This document shows positions 17,339 through 26,200 of a stretch of 51,517 nt of DNA, one piece after another (position 1 is the stretch's first letter; every line of letters begins with the position of its first letter). Source of the stretch: Balneolaceae bacterium. GTDB lineage: Bacteria > Bacteroidota > Rhodothermia > Balneolales > Balneolaceae. A program made the translations under genes and the position numbers. The stretch is from the NCBI GenBank assembly GCA_007131725.1, contig SLPZ01000052.1, positions 1-51,517 of the forward strand. The letters are read 5' to 3'. A model generated the notes under the pieces. That model was not told the DNA's origin. It saw only the letters and a list, made by a program, of their open reading frames with translations, and ran no database searches.

Positions 17339-18033
17339 TACTTATAAAATTAATTTTGGCACATCTGATCGGAGATTTTTTTCTGCAGCCAAAAAAATGG
17401 ATCGTTGAGAAAGAAAAACAAAAATGGAAATCGCCGTACCTCTATATTCATGCACTTCTTCATTTTATACTGATACTTCTGATATTATGGGACATATCCT
17501 ACTGGCATATTGCCATTTTGATTGCATTTTCACACCTATTGATTGATGTTGTAAAAGTGCAGCTCCAGACAAAAGAAACCCGAAGCCTGTGGTTTGGCAC
17601 AGACCAAATTTTGCACTTGTTAGTGTTGGTTTCGGTATGGATGTTATTTTGGAATGAAACAGTAGTTCAACTACCGGGCGAATCATTCTGGATAATATTG
17701 ACCAGCCTGATTTTTTTAACATATCCTGCATCATACATTATGATGAATATAATGAACCGCTGGAGTGGCCAAATTGATACTGAAAACGAAGGCTCACTCG
17801 ATAATGCGGGAATGTATATCGGAATGCTGGAAAGGATTTTCATTTATATTGCCATTTTAACCGGACATATGCAGATTATCGGCTTTTTGCTTGCTGCAAA
17901 ATCGGTTTTCAGGTTTGGTGACCTTACGAGAGCCAAAAACCGAAAACTAACAGAGTATATTTTGATAGGAACCCTGCTGAGCTTCCTGATTGCAATTGCA
18001 GCAGGCTTTGCGACGGTTCAGTTTATGAACTAA
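17335..18033 (+). CDS. DUF3307 integral membrane protein
   Basis: A 232-residue inner-membrane protein with about six hydrophobic helices. Family motifs carry polar residues inside or beside helices: AHLIGDFFLQ (His10, Asp14, Gln18), IHALLH (His39, His43), SHLLIDVVK (His67, Asp71) and TDQILH (Asp90, His94). Later come SLDNAGMYIGMLER (about 154-167) and FRFGDL. The His/Asp arrangement suggests a metal-binding or hydrolase-like membrane site, but no activity is established for DUF3307. The start ATG overlaps the SatD stop (ATGA), so the two proteins are made together, as DUF3307 and SatD genes often are as far as I know. Confidence 0.87.
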   Translation: MILIKLILAHLIGDFFLQPKKWIVEKEKQKWKSPYLYIHALLHFILILLILWDISYWHIAILIAFSHLLIDVVKVQLQTKETRSLWFGTDQILHLLVLVSVWMLFWNETVVQLPGESFWIILTSLIFLTYPASYIMMNIMNRWSGQIDTENEGSLDNAGMYIGMLERIFIYIAILTGHMQIIGFLLAAKSVFRFGDLTRAKNRKLTEYILIGTLLSFLIAIAAGFATVQFMN

Positions 18034-18054
18034 AGAAACTAAGCTTCGTTTTTA

Positions 18055-18080
18055 AAATCATCAAAGACGTTTGATGATTT
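18055..18080. terminator. Hairpin between convergent DUF3307 and PNP genes
   Basis: AAATCATCAAA (18055-18065) and TTTGATGATTT (18070-18080) form a perfect 11-bp stem around GACG, spanning the PNP stop codon. Both transcripts end here; the flanking T runs are short, so termination efficiency is uncertain. Confidence 0.45.
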
Positions 18081-18852
18081 CTGTGACGAGCCTTGCAAAA
18101 TCACCCTTTCGTTCACGGGCAGCCTTTTCCACTTCAGAATGGTCCAGTTTTCCCATTTCCACACCGGCAGCCATGTTAGTGATAAGAGAGATAGCCGCAG
18201 CGGGCAGGTTCAAACGGGCGGCTTCAATCAGCTCCGGAACTGTACTCATGCCGACAACATCGGCCCCTAAAATACGGAAAGCTCTGATTTCAGCTTTGGT
18301 TTCATAATTCGGCCCTTTTGCGTATAGATAGCTTCCCCGCTGAATTTCGAGGCCAATTTCAGCCGCGATTCTCCGCACTTTATCAGATACGGGATAAAGA
18401 TTATAACGGAACGGACTGGAAGGAAAAGAAGAAACATTTTGGAACAGCCTGATCACATCGTCTATCACCATCAAATCACCAATGTTAAACGATATATTAA
18501 TAGCACCGGCTGCATTGGAGATGATTACTTTTTTCGCCTCAAAAGATTTTGCAAGATGGATTGGGAGTACCGTTTTTTTTAAATCATACCCCTCGTAATG
18601 ATGGAACCTGCCGGAAAAAGCAATGATATTTTTTCCGGCAACTTCGCCGGAATAAAGTTCGCCGGAATGCCCTTTTACCGAGGTTACAGGAAATCCAGGA
18701 ATGTTTGAATATGGAATTTTTTGGGCATTGTTAATGGCAGAGGAAAAATCGCCAAGGCCGGAACCCAAAATCACCACGCTATCAACCTCAGTGGGAAAAT
18801 AATTCTGAACCAGAAATTCTTTTATTTCAGTAATGTAACCGGGCAAGCTCAT
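18061..18852 (-). CDS. Purine nucleoside phosphorylase
   Basis: Splits purine nucleosides with phosphate into free base and ribose-1-phosphate. The protein belongs to the trimeric PNP/MTAP family: GSGLGDF near residue 30, GHSGELYSGEVAG, SGRFHHYEGY, SNAAGAIN, and the purine-site segment GPNYETKAEIRAF with ADVVGMSTVPE. I take the ATG at 18852, which overlaps the upstream MBL gene stop by 4 bases (ATGA); a TTG two codons earlier is the alternative. It is the last gene of a nine-gene minus-strand run. Paired with hpt it would complete purine salvage. Confidence 0.93.
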   Translation of the reverse strand: MSLPGYITEIKEFLVQNYFPTEVDSVVILGSGLGDFSSAINNAQKIPYSNIPGFPVTSVKGHSGELYSGEVAGKNIIAFSGRFHHYEGYDLKKTVLPIHLAKSFEAKKVIISNAAGAINISFNIGDLMVIDDVIRLFQNVSSFPSSPFRYNLYPVSDKVRRIAAEIGLEIQRGSYLYAKGPNYETKAEIRAFRILGADVVGMSTVPELIEAARLNLPAAAISLITNMAAGVEMGKLDHSEVEKAARERKGDFARLVTEIIKRL

Positions 18853-19676
18853 GTACAAGTTTCTACGGTATAACCTTTCTTTTCATGATAATCACACAGA
18901 CAGAACAGCGGATGGTCAGTTTCGTGGTAGGCCATGATTGTATGCCCGTTTTCATAGGCATATTTTTTAAGCTCTTTTCTCATCTTCATGCTGTGTTTGG
19001 GATCAAAGTCGAATTTGGCTAAAAAACTTCGGTTGATAGCAATTCTGCGGCCAATCACATCACCAGCCATCATATATCGATTTTCTCCATTTTCATATAA
19101 AAAGAGCTGATGGAATTCTGTGTGTCCGCCAATTTTTCGCACAGAAACATTGGGAATAGGGCGAGCTTCATCAGACAAAAATTCAATGTCACCCTTCATG
19201 TCCACAAAGTTGAAGAAATTTCTTTTTACTTCACCTATATCGTCAATTTTTGAATGCAGTTTTTCCCAGCCTGCTTTGGAAACCCAGATTTTTGCATCCG
19301 GAAAGGTGAGTTCCCAGTAACCATTTTGCCGGTGAGCAATACCCCCCATGTGGTCGAAATGGAGGTGGCTTAAGAAAATATCTGATATTTCATACTCTGC
19401 AACTGACTGTTCATCAAGGTTTTTCAGTATGGTTTCGATGGTTGTGTTTCCACCAAAAAGCTCACCTATACCCGCGTCAAGCAGGATATTTCTCTCTTCA
19501 TCCTGAATTAAAAAAGGATTAATAGAGAGTTTCAGAGTTCCTTTTGGGGTTTTACCCGATTTATTTACAGGTATAAATTTATTATCCTTTCCCACAGCAA
19601 AAGTACCCTCATATAGAGGGGTGGCTTTCACACGGCTTGTCGTATCAACCGTACTACTGCCAACAGACTTCAACAT
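18849..19676 (-). CDS. MBL-fold metallo-hydrolase
   Basis: A 275-residue metallo-beta-lactamase-fold enzyme. The zinc motif HLHFDHMGG gives His104, His106, Asp108 and His109; further ligands are expected at GGHTEFH, at the Asp of MMAGDVIG, and at a C-terminal His in MAYHETDHP. The long N-terminal lead and the LLDAGIG strand resemble the AHL-lactonase/AiiA-like subgroup of periplasmic or cytosolic hydrolases, but no signal peptide is seen and the substrate is unknown. It overlaps phoH by 1 base (TGATG) and PNP by 4 bases. Confidence 0.88.
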   Translation of the reverse strand: MLKSVGSSTVDTTSRVKATPLYEGTFAVGKDNKFIPVNKSGKTPKGTLKLSINPFLIQDEERNILLDAGIGELFGGNTTIETILKNLDEQSVAEYEISDIFLSHLHFDHMGGIAHRQNGYWELTFPDAKIWVSKAGWEKLHSKIDDIGEVKRNFFNFVDMKGDIEFLSDEARPIPNVSVRKIGGHTEFHQLFLYENGENRYMMAGDVIGRRIAINRSFLAKFDFDPKHSMKMRKELKKYAYENGHTIMAYHETDHPLFCLCDYHEKKGYTVETCT

Positions 19677-20626
19677 CAGCGCTTCTCCTTTTTTTTCTTT
19701 TCAAACTTCTCGTAAGCATCAATAATATCCCGGACAAGCTTATGTCTTACAACATCTTGCTGATCGAGATATACAAAGGAAATACCGTCTATTTGTTGCA
19801 ATATTTTCTGTATAGACATCAACCCCGATTCCTGGTGCCGGGGAAGGTCGGATTGTGTGATATCTCCGGTAATAATTGCCCGGCTGTTGAAACCGATTCT
19901 GGTCAGGAACATTTTCATCTGGATGTTAGTAGCGTTTTGAGCTTCATCCAATATGACAAATGCATTATTGAGCGTACGACCCCGCATATAGGCAAGTGGT
20001 GCAATTTCAATTACGTTTTTTGTGAGATAGAATTCCAGTTTATCAAATTCTATCATTTCTTCGAGTGCATCGTACAGTGGCCGGAGGTAAGGATCAATTT
20101 TTTCTTTGAGATCTCCTGGAAGAAAACCAAGATTTTCACCGGCTTCAACAGCAGGCCGTGCAAGAATTATTTTTTTAACTTTTCGGTTTTTCAACGCTCT
20201 TACAGCCAAAGCCACAGAAGTGTACGTTTTTCCGGTTCCTGCCGGGCCAATAGCGAACAAAATGTCGTTATATTCGGATTGCTCTACAATTTTTCGCTGT
20301 CCAGGTGTTTTTGCGGTGAGAGCCTCGCCTGTATGTGTATGCAAGATAATATCACCGGTATCTGGCTGATGCGGAATTTTGGCTGATATGGATTTCTTAC
20401 TTTCCGTTTTATTTGCTAAAGCCAAAAGTGTTTTTACGTCGCTTGAGTGAATTTGATTGTTTCTTTTGGCAATCTGAATCATCTCCTGCAAAATGTCTGT
20501 GACATGATCCACCTCGGTTTTAGGGCCTAAAATCTTTATTCGATTGCCACGTGCTGTTATTTTGGTTGAGGGAAATGCACTATCCAGTAGTTGAAGGTGC
20601 TCATCAGAAAATCCGAGAATCACCAC
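19676..20626 (-). CDS. phoH: PhoH family ATPase
   Basis: A cytoplasmic P-loop ATPase of the PhoH/YbeZ type, associated with YbeY and RNA metabolism in other bacteria. Walker A is GPAGTGKT at residues 127-134 and Walker B is FVILDEAQN; later RAIITGDITQSDLP and a basic C-terminal tail follow. The given start is a GTG at 20626. The conserved first strand of the family seems to continue upstream in the same open frame (residues IIFIENIEP immediately before), yet no ATG, GTG or TTG occurs there, so the real start may be a rare codon or the N-terminus may be short. No ybeY gene is adjacent. The 114-base gap to rpe holds this extension. Confidence 0.92.
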   Translation of the reverse strand: MVILGFSDEHLQLLDSAFPSTKITARGNRIKILGPKTEVDHVTDILQEMIQIAKRNNQIHSSDVKTLLALANKTESKKSISAKIPHQPDTGDIILHTHTGEALTAKTPGQRKIVEQSEYNDILFAIGPAGTGKTYTSVALAVRALKNRKVKKIILARPAVEAGENLGFLPGDLKEKIDPYLRPLYDALEEMIEFDKLEFYLTKNVIEIAPLAYMRGRTLNNAFVILDEAQNATNIQMKMFLTRIGFNSRAIITGDITQSDLPRHQESGLMSIQKILQQIDGISFVYLDQQDVVRHKLVRDIIDAYEKFEKKKKEKR

Positions 20627-20740
20627 CGGCTCAATGTTTTCTATAAATATAATCTCTTCTGATAGTTGCTGAGAAGTATCGATATGTGTATGGCTTTGTT
20701 TTATTTTGGGATATAATTTCTTAAAAATATAAATAAATCA

Positions 20741-21430
20741 CTAAATCACTTTGTCTGTTCCTGAAAGTGCTTTAGTAGTAAGTTCTGATATTCGTGCTGG
20801 AATGTTATCAGTTTTAAAAACGCTGCTTCCAGCAACCAGAATATCAGTACCGGCCGATGTTAATTTGGCTATATTATTCAATCCAACACCACCGTCTATT
20901 TCTATAAGGAAATTTTGATTTAAATCATTTCGTAACTGTACCAGATGCCGCACTTTTTCAACACTTGATTCGATAAAAGATTGTCCGCCAAAACCGGGAT
21001 TTACACTCATTATTAATACAAGGTCAACTTCCGGGAGTATTGGCCGCAATAGCTCAACACTTGTTGCCGGATTTATAACAACTCCTGTCATGCATCCGTG
21101 CTGCCCAATATTTTGGATGGTTCTGTGAAGGTGAGGGCACGCTTCGTAATGCACTGAAATCAGGTCAGCTCCTGCATCCGAAAAATCTTCAATGTATTGA
21201 TCCGGATTTTCAATCATTAGATGCACGTCAAGAAAAGCCTCTGGTGCAATTTTTCGAACTGTTTCTACGATGGCAGGGCCGTAACTGATGTTAGGAACAA
21301 AATGCCCATCCATAATATCGCAGTGAATCCATTGTATTCCGGCTTCAAGGCACTGATAGATTTGTTCACCAAGTTTTGAAAAATCGGCCGCAAGAATGGA
21401 TGGAGCTAAAACCGGAAGATTAAAATTCAT
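20741..21430 (-). CDS. rpe: Ribulose-phosphate 3-epimerase
   Basis: Pentose-phosphate pathway enzyme interconverting ribulose-5-phosphate and xylulose-5-phosphate. The 229-residue TIM barrel has the family motifs LAPSILAADFSKLGEQ, HCDIMDGHFVPNISYGP (metal-binding His and Asp), LDVHLMIENP, SVNPGFGGQSFI and IEIDGGVG. Length is standard. The ATG lies inside the 3' end of the PASTA-domain gene (11-base overlap), so translation is probably coupled. Confidence 0.96.
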   Translation of the reverse strand: MNFNLPVLAPSILAADFSKLGEQIYQCLEAGIQWIHCDIMDGHFVPNISYGPAIVETVRKIAPEAFLDVHLMIENPDQYIEDFSDAGADLISVHYEACPHLHRTIQNIGQHGCMTGVVINPATSVELLRPILPEVDLVLIMSVNPGFGGQSFIESSVEKVRHLVQLRNDLNQNFLIEIDGGVGLNNIAKLTSAGTDILVAGSSVFKTDNIPARISELTTKALSGTDKVI

Positions 21431-22265
21431 TGTTATTGTTTATGTTATCAATAGAGTCTGGTGGTGGTGCTGCTGTGGTGTCATCGATAATTGCACCGGC
21501 TTCGATTTCTTCACGCGCATCAAAACGTTCGGCTACAATTAACATCATGGATTCACCTTCGGTTAATCGTTCTTCTTCGGGCGCGAAGGATATTATTGTA
21601 TTAGGTGTAAATTCCTGGCTTGGCTGAAATCGAATTTCTCCTACCCGAAGGCCTGCCCGGGTAATGGCCTGTTGCGCTTCGGAAAGACGCATGCCTGTAA
21701 CATCCGGCACATCCACCATCCGTGAACCCAATCCGTCGCTAACGGCAAGATTTACAACGGTTCCGCGGCTGACCGTATCACCCGGTGCAATCGATTGCCG
21801 CAAAATTGTATTTCTGAAGCGTGAGGATTCGTAGCTGATGGTTCCAATATTGAGCCCGTGATTTTCGAGCTGAAGTTCAGCATTTCTGAGGTGCATTCCT
21901 AATACATCAGGTACTACGGTTTTTGGTGTAACATCAGAGTTAACAGTAAGATAAACTTTCCTGTTTGGTTTTACGATTTGCCGCGGAGCAGGTGCCTGGT
22001 CTATAATATAATTTGCCGGGTAAGCTGAATGGGACCTGCGGTCGAGAATTTCGTGGCGCAGCCCGTAATTTTCAAGCAGTGTTTGTGCTTCTTCCAGCGA
22101 AATTTTTGTCACATCCGGCACGGTTACACCTTTATTATAATTTGTGTAGTAAGGCATAATCACCTTATCCATAAGCAGGGCAAAAGCCAGGCCTGCCGCA
22201 ATAATCGCACCGGCGATCTTGTATAATTTTTTGTTCGTAAAAAAGTTTTTGAGCAATTCCAGCAT
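21420..22265 (-). CDS. Membrane-anchored protein with three PASTA domains
   Basis: A 281-residue protein with one transmembrane helix (about residues 15-32) and three PASTA domains outside the cytoplasm (about 46-109, 115-177 and 184-248), each beginning VPDV or VTVPDV and ending in a short V-rich strand (VYLTVN, VNLAVS, MLIVAE). The C-terminal tail is Asp/Asn-rich. PASTA domains bind peptidoglycan fragments or serve as cell-wall/divisome adaptors; here there is no kinase or transpeptidase domain attached. Gene order PASTA-rpe is seen in related genomes. The ribosome start follows DUF5683 after 21 bases. Confidence 0.9.
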   Translation of the reverse strand: MLELLKNFFTNKKLYKIAGAIIAAGLAFALLMDKVIMPYYTNYNKGVTVPDVTKISLEEAQTLLENYGLRHEILDRRSHSAYPANYIIDQAPAPRQIVKPNRKVYLTVNSDVTPKTVVPDVLGMHLRNAELQLENHGLNIGTISYESSRFRNTILRQSIAPGDTVSRGTVVNLAVSDGLGSRMVDVPDVTGMRLSEAQQAITRAGLRVGEIRFQPSQEFTPNTIISFAPEEERLTEGESMMLIVAERFDAREEIEAGAIIDDTTAAPPPDSIDNINNNNEF

Positions 22266-22286
22266 GGCGAAAAATAATATCTTTTC

Positions 22287-23270
22287 TTAAAAACTGTAAC
22301 TGACAACAAGCTGTTGACCGGGCAAAATGCTTGAAGTTGCCTGGAGCCTGTTTTGTTTCAGTTTGATTGTAAAATATGAATCAAATGCTGATAAAAAATG
22401 GTTTGTTATCAAAATTGATGTAAATAACCTGCTTCTTCTGAAATCATCGTTAAAACGTTCTGAAAGCCTTGCACCTTCGAAAAACATTGGGCTTGCAAAG
22501 GCTCCGTTTCGGTCAATAAGATAACGTTCGTAATATAAGTCTTCCGTATGTCCAAGGCTGTTATGAAATTGATCGTAATCTCTCCAGCCGGCCTGATATT
22601 GATAATATTTTGCAATCAATTCGTAATATTGCTGAGATCCATAACCGGGCAACACATGCGAGAAGTTATTTGCGCCTAAATCATCTGTAGTGACGTAAGG
22701 AGTATTTCTTTCAACATTTCTCAGGATTTCCAGGTCCACTACATCCCAGTCCTGATCCGGATCGAATGCCGCCTCATTTCCCTGAAGTAAATTTTTAAGC
22801 TCCGGAAGATGCGGATTATTTATTCCGTGGATTGAGTGATAATCAATCAGCCATTCGGAGTACTGTACAACGCTCCAATTGTCGTCAGCGTATTGTTCAT
22901 ATCTGCGTTCACCCGAATTTCCCCGGTTTCTATAGTCCAGAATCATATAAATTGAGAGTGCTTCAACAGCAACGAAAAGTCCTGCACGCTTCCAATTTCT
23001 GTTGGCAATCTGTGCTGAACCGGGAAGAATCAGCGAACTGAAGAAATTAGCCGCAGTGTTATTCCAGAATCCCGATTGCGAAGAATTGTATTCGTAATTT
23101 GCATTCAATCCTGAATTTCTGATCAGGATGGGTGTAACTACATGAAGTGACGTAGATTCTTCTAAATCTCTCTCAATAATCACCACAGAATCTGTTTTAT
23201 CTTGATTGCTTTGTGAATGCAACAGAAGGGGCGCTAAAGAAAACAATATCAAACAAAAGGTGTTCTTCAT
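22287..23270 (-). CDS. DUF5683-type exported protein
   Basis: A 327-residue protein with an N-terminal signal (about residues 1-19), then a polar region and the segment SLILPGSAQIANRNWKRAG followed by a hydrophobic helix, the pattern of DUF5683 proteins of Bacteroidota (PGxGQ-type turn before a membrane helix). The function is unknown; envelope location is inferred. Its start codon overlaps the stop of the upstream gluzincin/barrel gene by 1 base (TAATG), which suggests coupled translation and a shared envelope role. Confidence 0.72.
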   Translation of the reverse strand: MKNTFCLILFSLAPLLLHSQSNQDKTDSVVIIERDLEESTSLHVVTPILIRNSGLNANYEYNSSQSGFWNNTAANFFSSLILPGSAQIANRNWKRAGLFVAVEALSIYMILDYRNRGNSGERRYEQYADDNWSVVQYSEWLIDYHSIHGINNPHLPELKNLLQGNEAAFDPDQDWDVVDLEILRNVERNTPYVTTDDLGANNFSHVLPGYGSQQYYELIAKYYQYQAGWRDYDQFHNSLGHTEDLYYERYLIDRNGAFASPMFFEGARLSERFNDDFRRSRLFTSILITNHFLSAFDSYFTIKLKQNRLQATSSILPGQQLVVSYSF

Positions 23271-26200
23271 TACGGATCAAAATCAAATGTTAAGCCAAAG
23301 TAAAAAAGTATTTCTCTGCCGTACTGAACTTCGTTTGAACCGGTTGATGTTATAAATTGCGATGGCAATGTTACGTTAAAACGGTTCAGGCCATATGTAG
23401 TATTTACAAAAAACTTCATGGGGAAAAGATAATACGAATTGAAGGCAAATCTTAATTCGGCGCCAATTCCGGTTTTAATGGAATCTCCGATATTTAAAGG
23501 GCCGCCCCAGCCGTTTCCTGCCTCAAAAAAGAGATGGCCAAAAATTTTATCGAACGAGTAGGGGCCGGCCTGTTGATTAATTTGTGTGAACAGCGGCCTG
23601 AGCAGTGATGCGCGTGAAAACCAGGTTCTCTGGCCGCCAAGTGCAAAATAGGGATATGATCGCATTCCGCTCATTCCGCCGGCATAATCAAGATAGAAGT
23701 AATCTTCGGGCCGGTTCAGATAAGCAAAGGCTCTTGAAGTTATTAATGCATTGGTTTGATTTGTCAGCCCAAACCCGAGGCGTTTTCGCCATTCAAGAGA
23801 GTGATTTCTGTCGCGCGAAAAAACCGGAGAAAGTGTTCCGTCTTCAATTTCATAATCCTGGAGCAGTTCACCCGGCTGAAATTTATAACCGATTGAGGTG
23901 GTGATTCCTTCAGGAGCAATATCTGCATGGCGGGTGGGAGGTGTCAGATTTATGTAGTAGGTAGCTGAGTAGGTTGCCCCCCTGAAATATTCTGAAGTGC
24001 TGCCGGGGATAAATTCCTGGAATTCCCTGGAAAAGAATCCTTCAACCGTAACACTATAAGGCGAATAGGAGGCGCCAAGCTCAAGCAAACTCCATCGGTT
24101 AAGTTTGCTCCTCAAAAACAGGTTGGCTTCCCACATATTATAACGAATGTCTATTTCCCGCTCTTCGGGCAGACACGATGTGCAGGGAAACTCTTCAATC
24201 GAGAGGCCATCTTGCACGTTTCGTTTCAGGTTGTATATTTCCAGGCTGATTGTGGGAGACCAGCTTCGTTTGATAAATGGCAGCCCGCGATAATCAACAA
24301 TCAGAAAAAGGTCGCGGTCGAGGTTGTTGATGCGTGATGGTGAAAAGAAATTTCCAATTCCATCGGCCGTGCGTGAGCCTATTCCAAGCAAAGCACCGCC
24401 AAAAATTGAGAAAGATTCGGTAACATCTCTCGAAGAAAAGTATGCACCTGCTTTGAAATCTCTCCATATATTTTGTCCGAAATCACCAATTCTTCCATCA
24501 CGGATCAGTCGGGAATTGTTTCCTTCGAGTTTCGAATAATTATCGAATCGGAGAACAGGATAAACCGCCAGGCCAGTTGTGGTTTCGCTGTATGGCCGCC
24601 AATAACGATTTTCGTTTTGGATGGAAAAGATCGCATTTACTGATTCTTCAGTTTCTGGCTTTAGAGCCATCAACTCTTCTTCAGTTAGAAAATCATCAGC
24701 TAAGAATGAATCAGGGTCAGGGGATTTTTCCTGATATAAATATGAGTTCCAATCGTATCCGGATGAAACAGGTTTGATATTATCTTTCAGTGAAATTCTG
24801 GAAATTTTGTATCCGTCTGAATGATAATCGGCAAAATAAACAGAATCATTTTTTACGTGCGGCATGAAGGCTCCGCCAATCACATCTGTAATTTGATAAA
24901 TGGCATCCTCATCAAGTGATTTTTGATAGATATTGAAAATCCCGCTGATGTCTGACGAAAAGTAGAGCAACCTGTTTTCTGCATCCATCCAGGGATCACG
25001 AAAATCAACATCAGATCCGGAGAGTATGGGATGGATCTGGCCGTTGCCCAGGTTGGCCTTGTAAATGTTTCGGTTAGCTGAGGAAGCCGTTGAAAAATAA
25101 ATGGTAGTTTCATCAGCCCAAACCGGTGTATGAACAGTTTCTGCCGATTTGAATTGCGTAACCTGATCTGCTACACCGGCTTCAAGGTCAAGAAGTACCA
25201 GGTTTTGGGTGCCGTCTTTGAGCCGGACGCCTGCAACTTTATTTTCAGAGGGATGCCAGGCGGGATCCTGAATACGGGCACTATTCGTAATTTTTTGCTT
25301 TTTTTCGGTTTCCAAATCGAAAATATAAATGTCCTGATAGGTTTCGCCATAGCGGTTTTTTTTGGCCCGGCTGTATGCAACTTTTCGGTTTTCCGGAGAG
25401 AATGAAAATCGATTGCTGATAAAGTCGATGGAGGGATTGGAATAGAGACCATGTGTGGCCATGTATTGCTGCTGAGAATCATTCAAATCAAACCCGCCTA
25501 TATCATCAATCACGGTTTCTTCATTTCCATTTTGGATTACCAGGGATGTTCGCGCATAATCCCGCCCGCGATTAGTCAGGTAAGCAAAATAGTTTCCGTC
25601 ATGACTGAATTGAGGATAAAAATTGAAAAAACCATTCTTTTCAACGGGTTCAATAGTAGTTGGTTTGATATTGGATGTCTGCTGTTGATAAAATTCTTTT
25701 CGGCCATTCAACCAATCCTGGTATAGTGTTTCAGCGGGAATTTCGGTAACCAGTTCCAAAACCTTGTTGAAATTACTTCGTCCTGATTCTGCAGCTTGCC
25801 GGCTTAAATCTGCAATGATTTCCTCCCCAAAACGATCTGCCAGGTAGATGGTAAAATCAAATCCCTGGTTGTACACCAGCTCCCTTTCAAGACTGTTTTT
25901 TGAGGTGAAGAATCCTATCTCGTCAAGGCTCAGGACAGTTCCGGAAAGAACCCGGGTTCTGAGAAGCATGTCCCGGTGGCTGTCCCAGAAATCGTGGTTT
26001 ACATCTTGTCTTTGATATTGTGCGGTCCCTTCAGCAAACCAGGCCGGTATGCTCACCGTAGCAAATGGATGAGTCACAATCCCGCTTGGATATCCATACA
26101 GTACGTCAGGGCGGCGTACATCTTCATAGGAGAGCCATTGCAGGTAGATGGATGGTATCCGCTGGGAACGTTTCATGGATGCCCCAAGCTGCACCATATG

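Noticed and set aside
23605..23904. Plus-strand frames inside the large minus-strand envelope genes
   Set aside because: They lie wholly inside clear coding regions, lack family motifs and have no ribosome-binding site; they are shadow frames.
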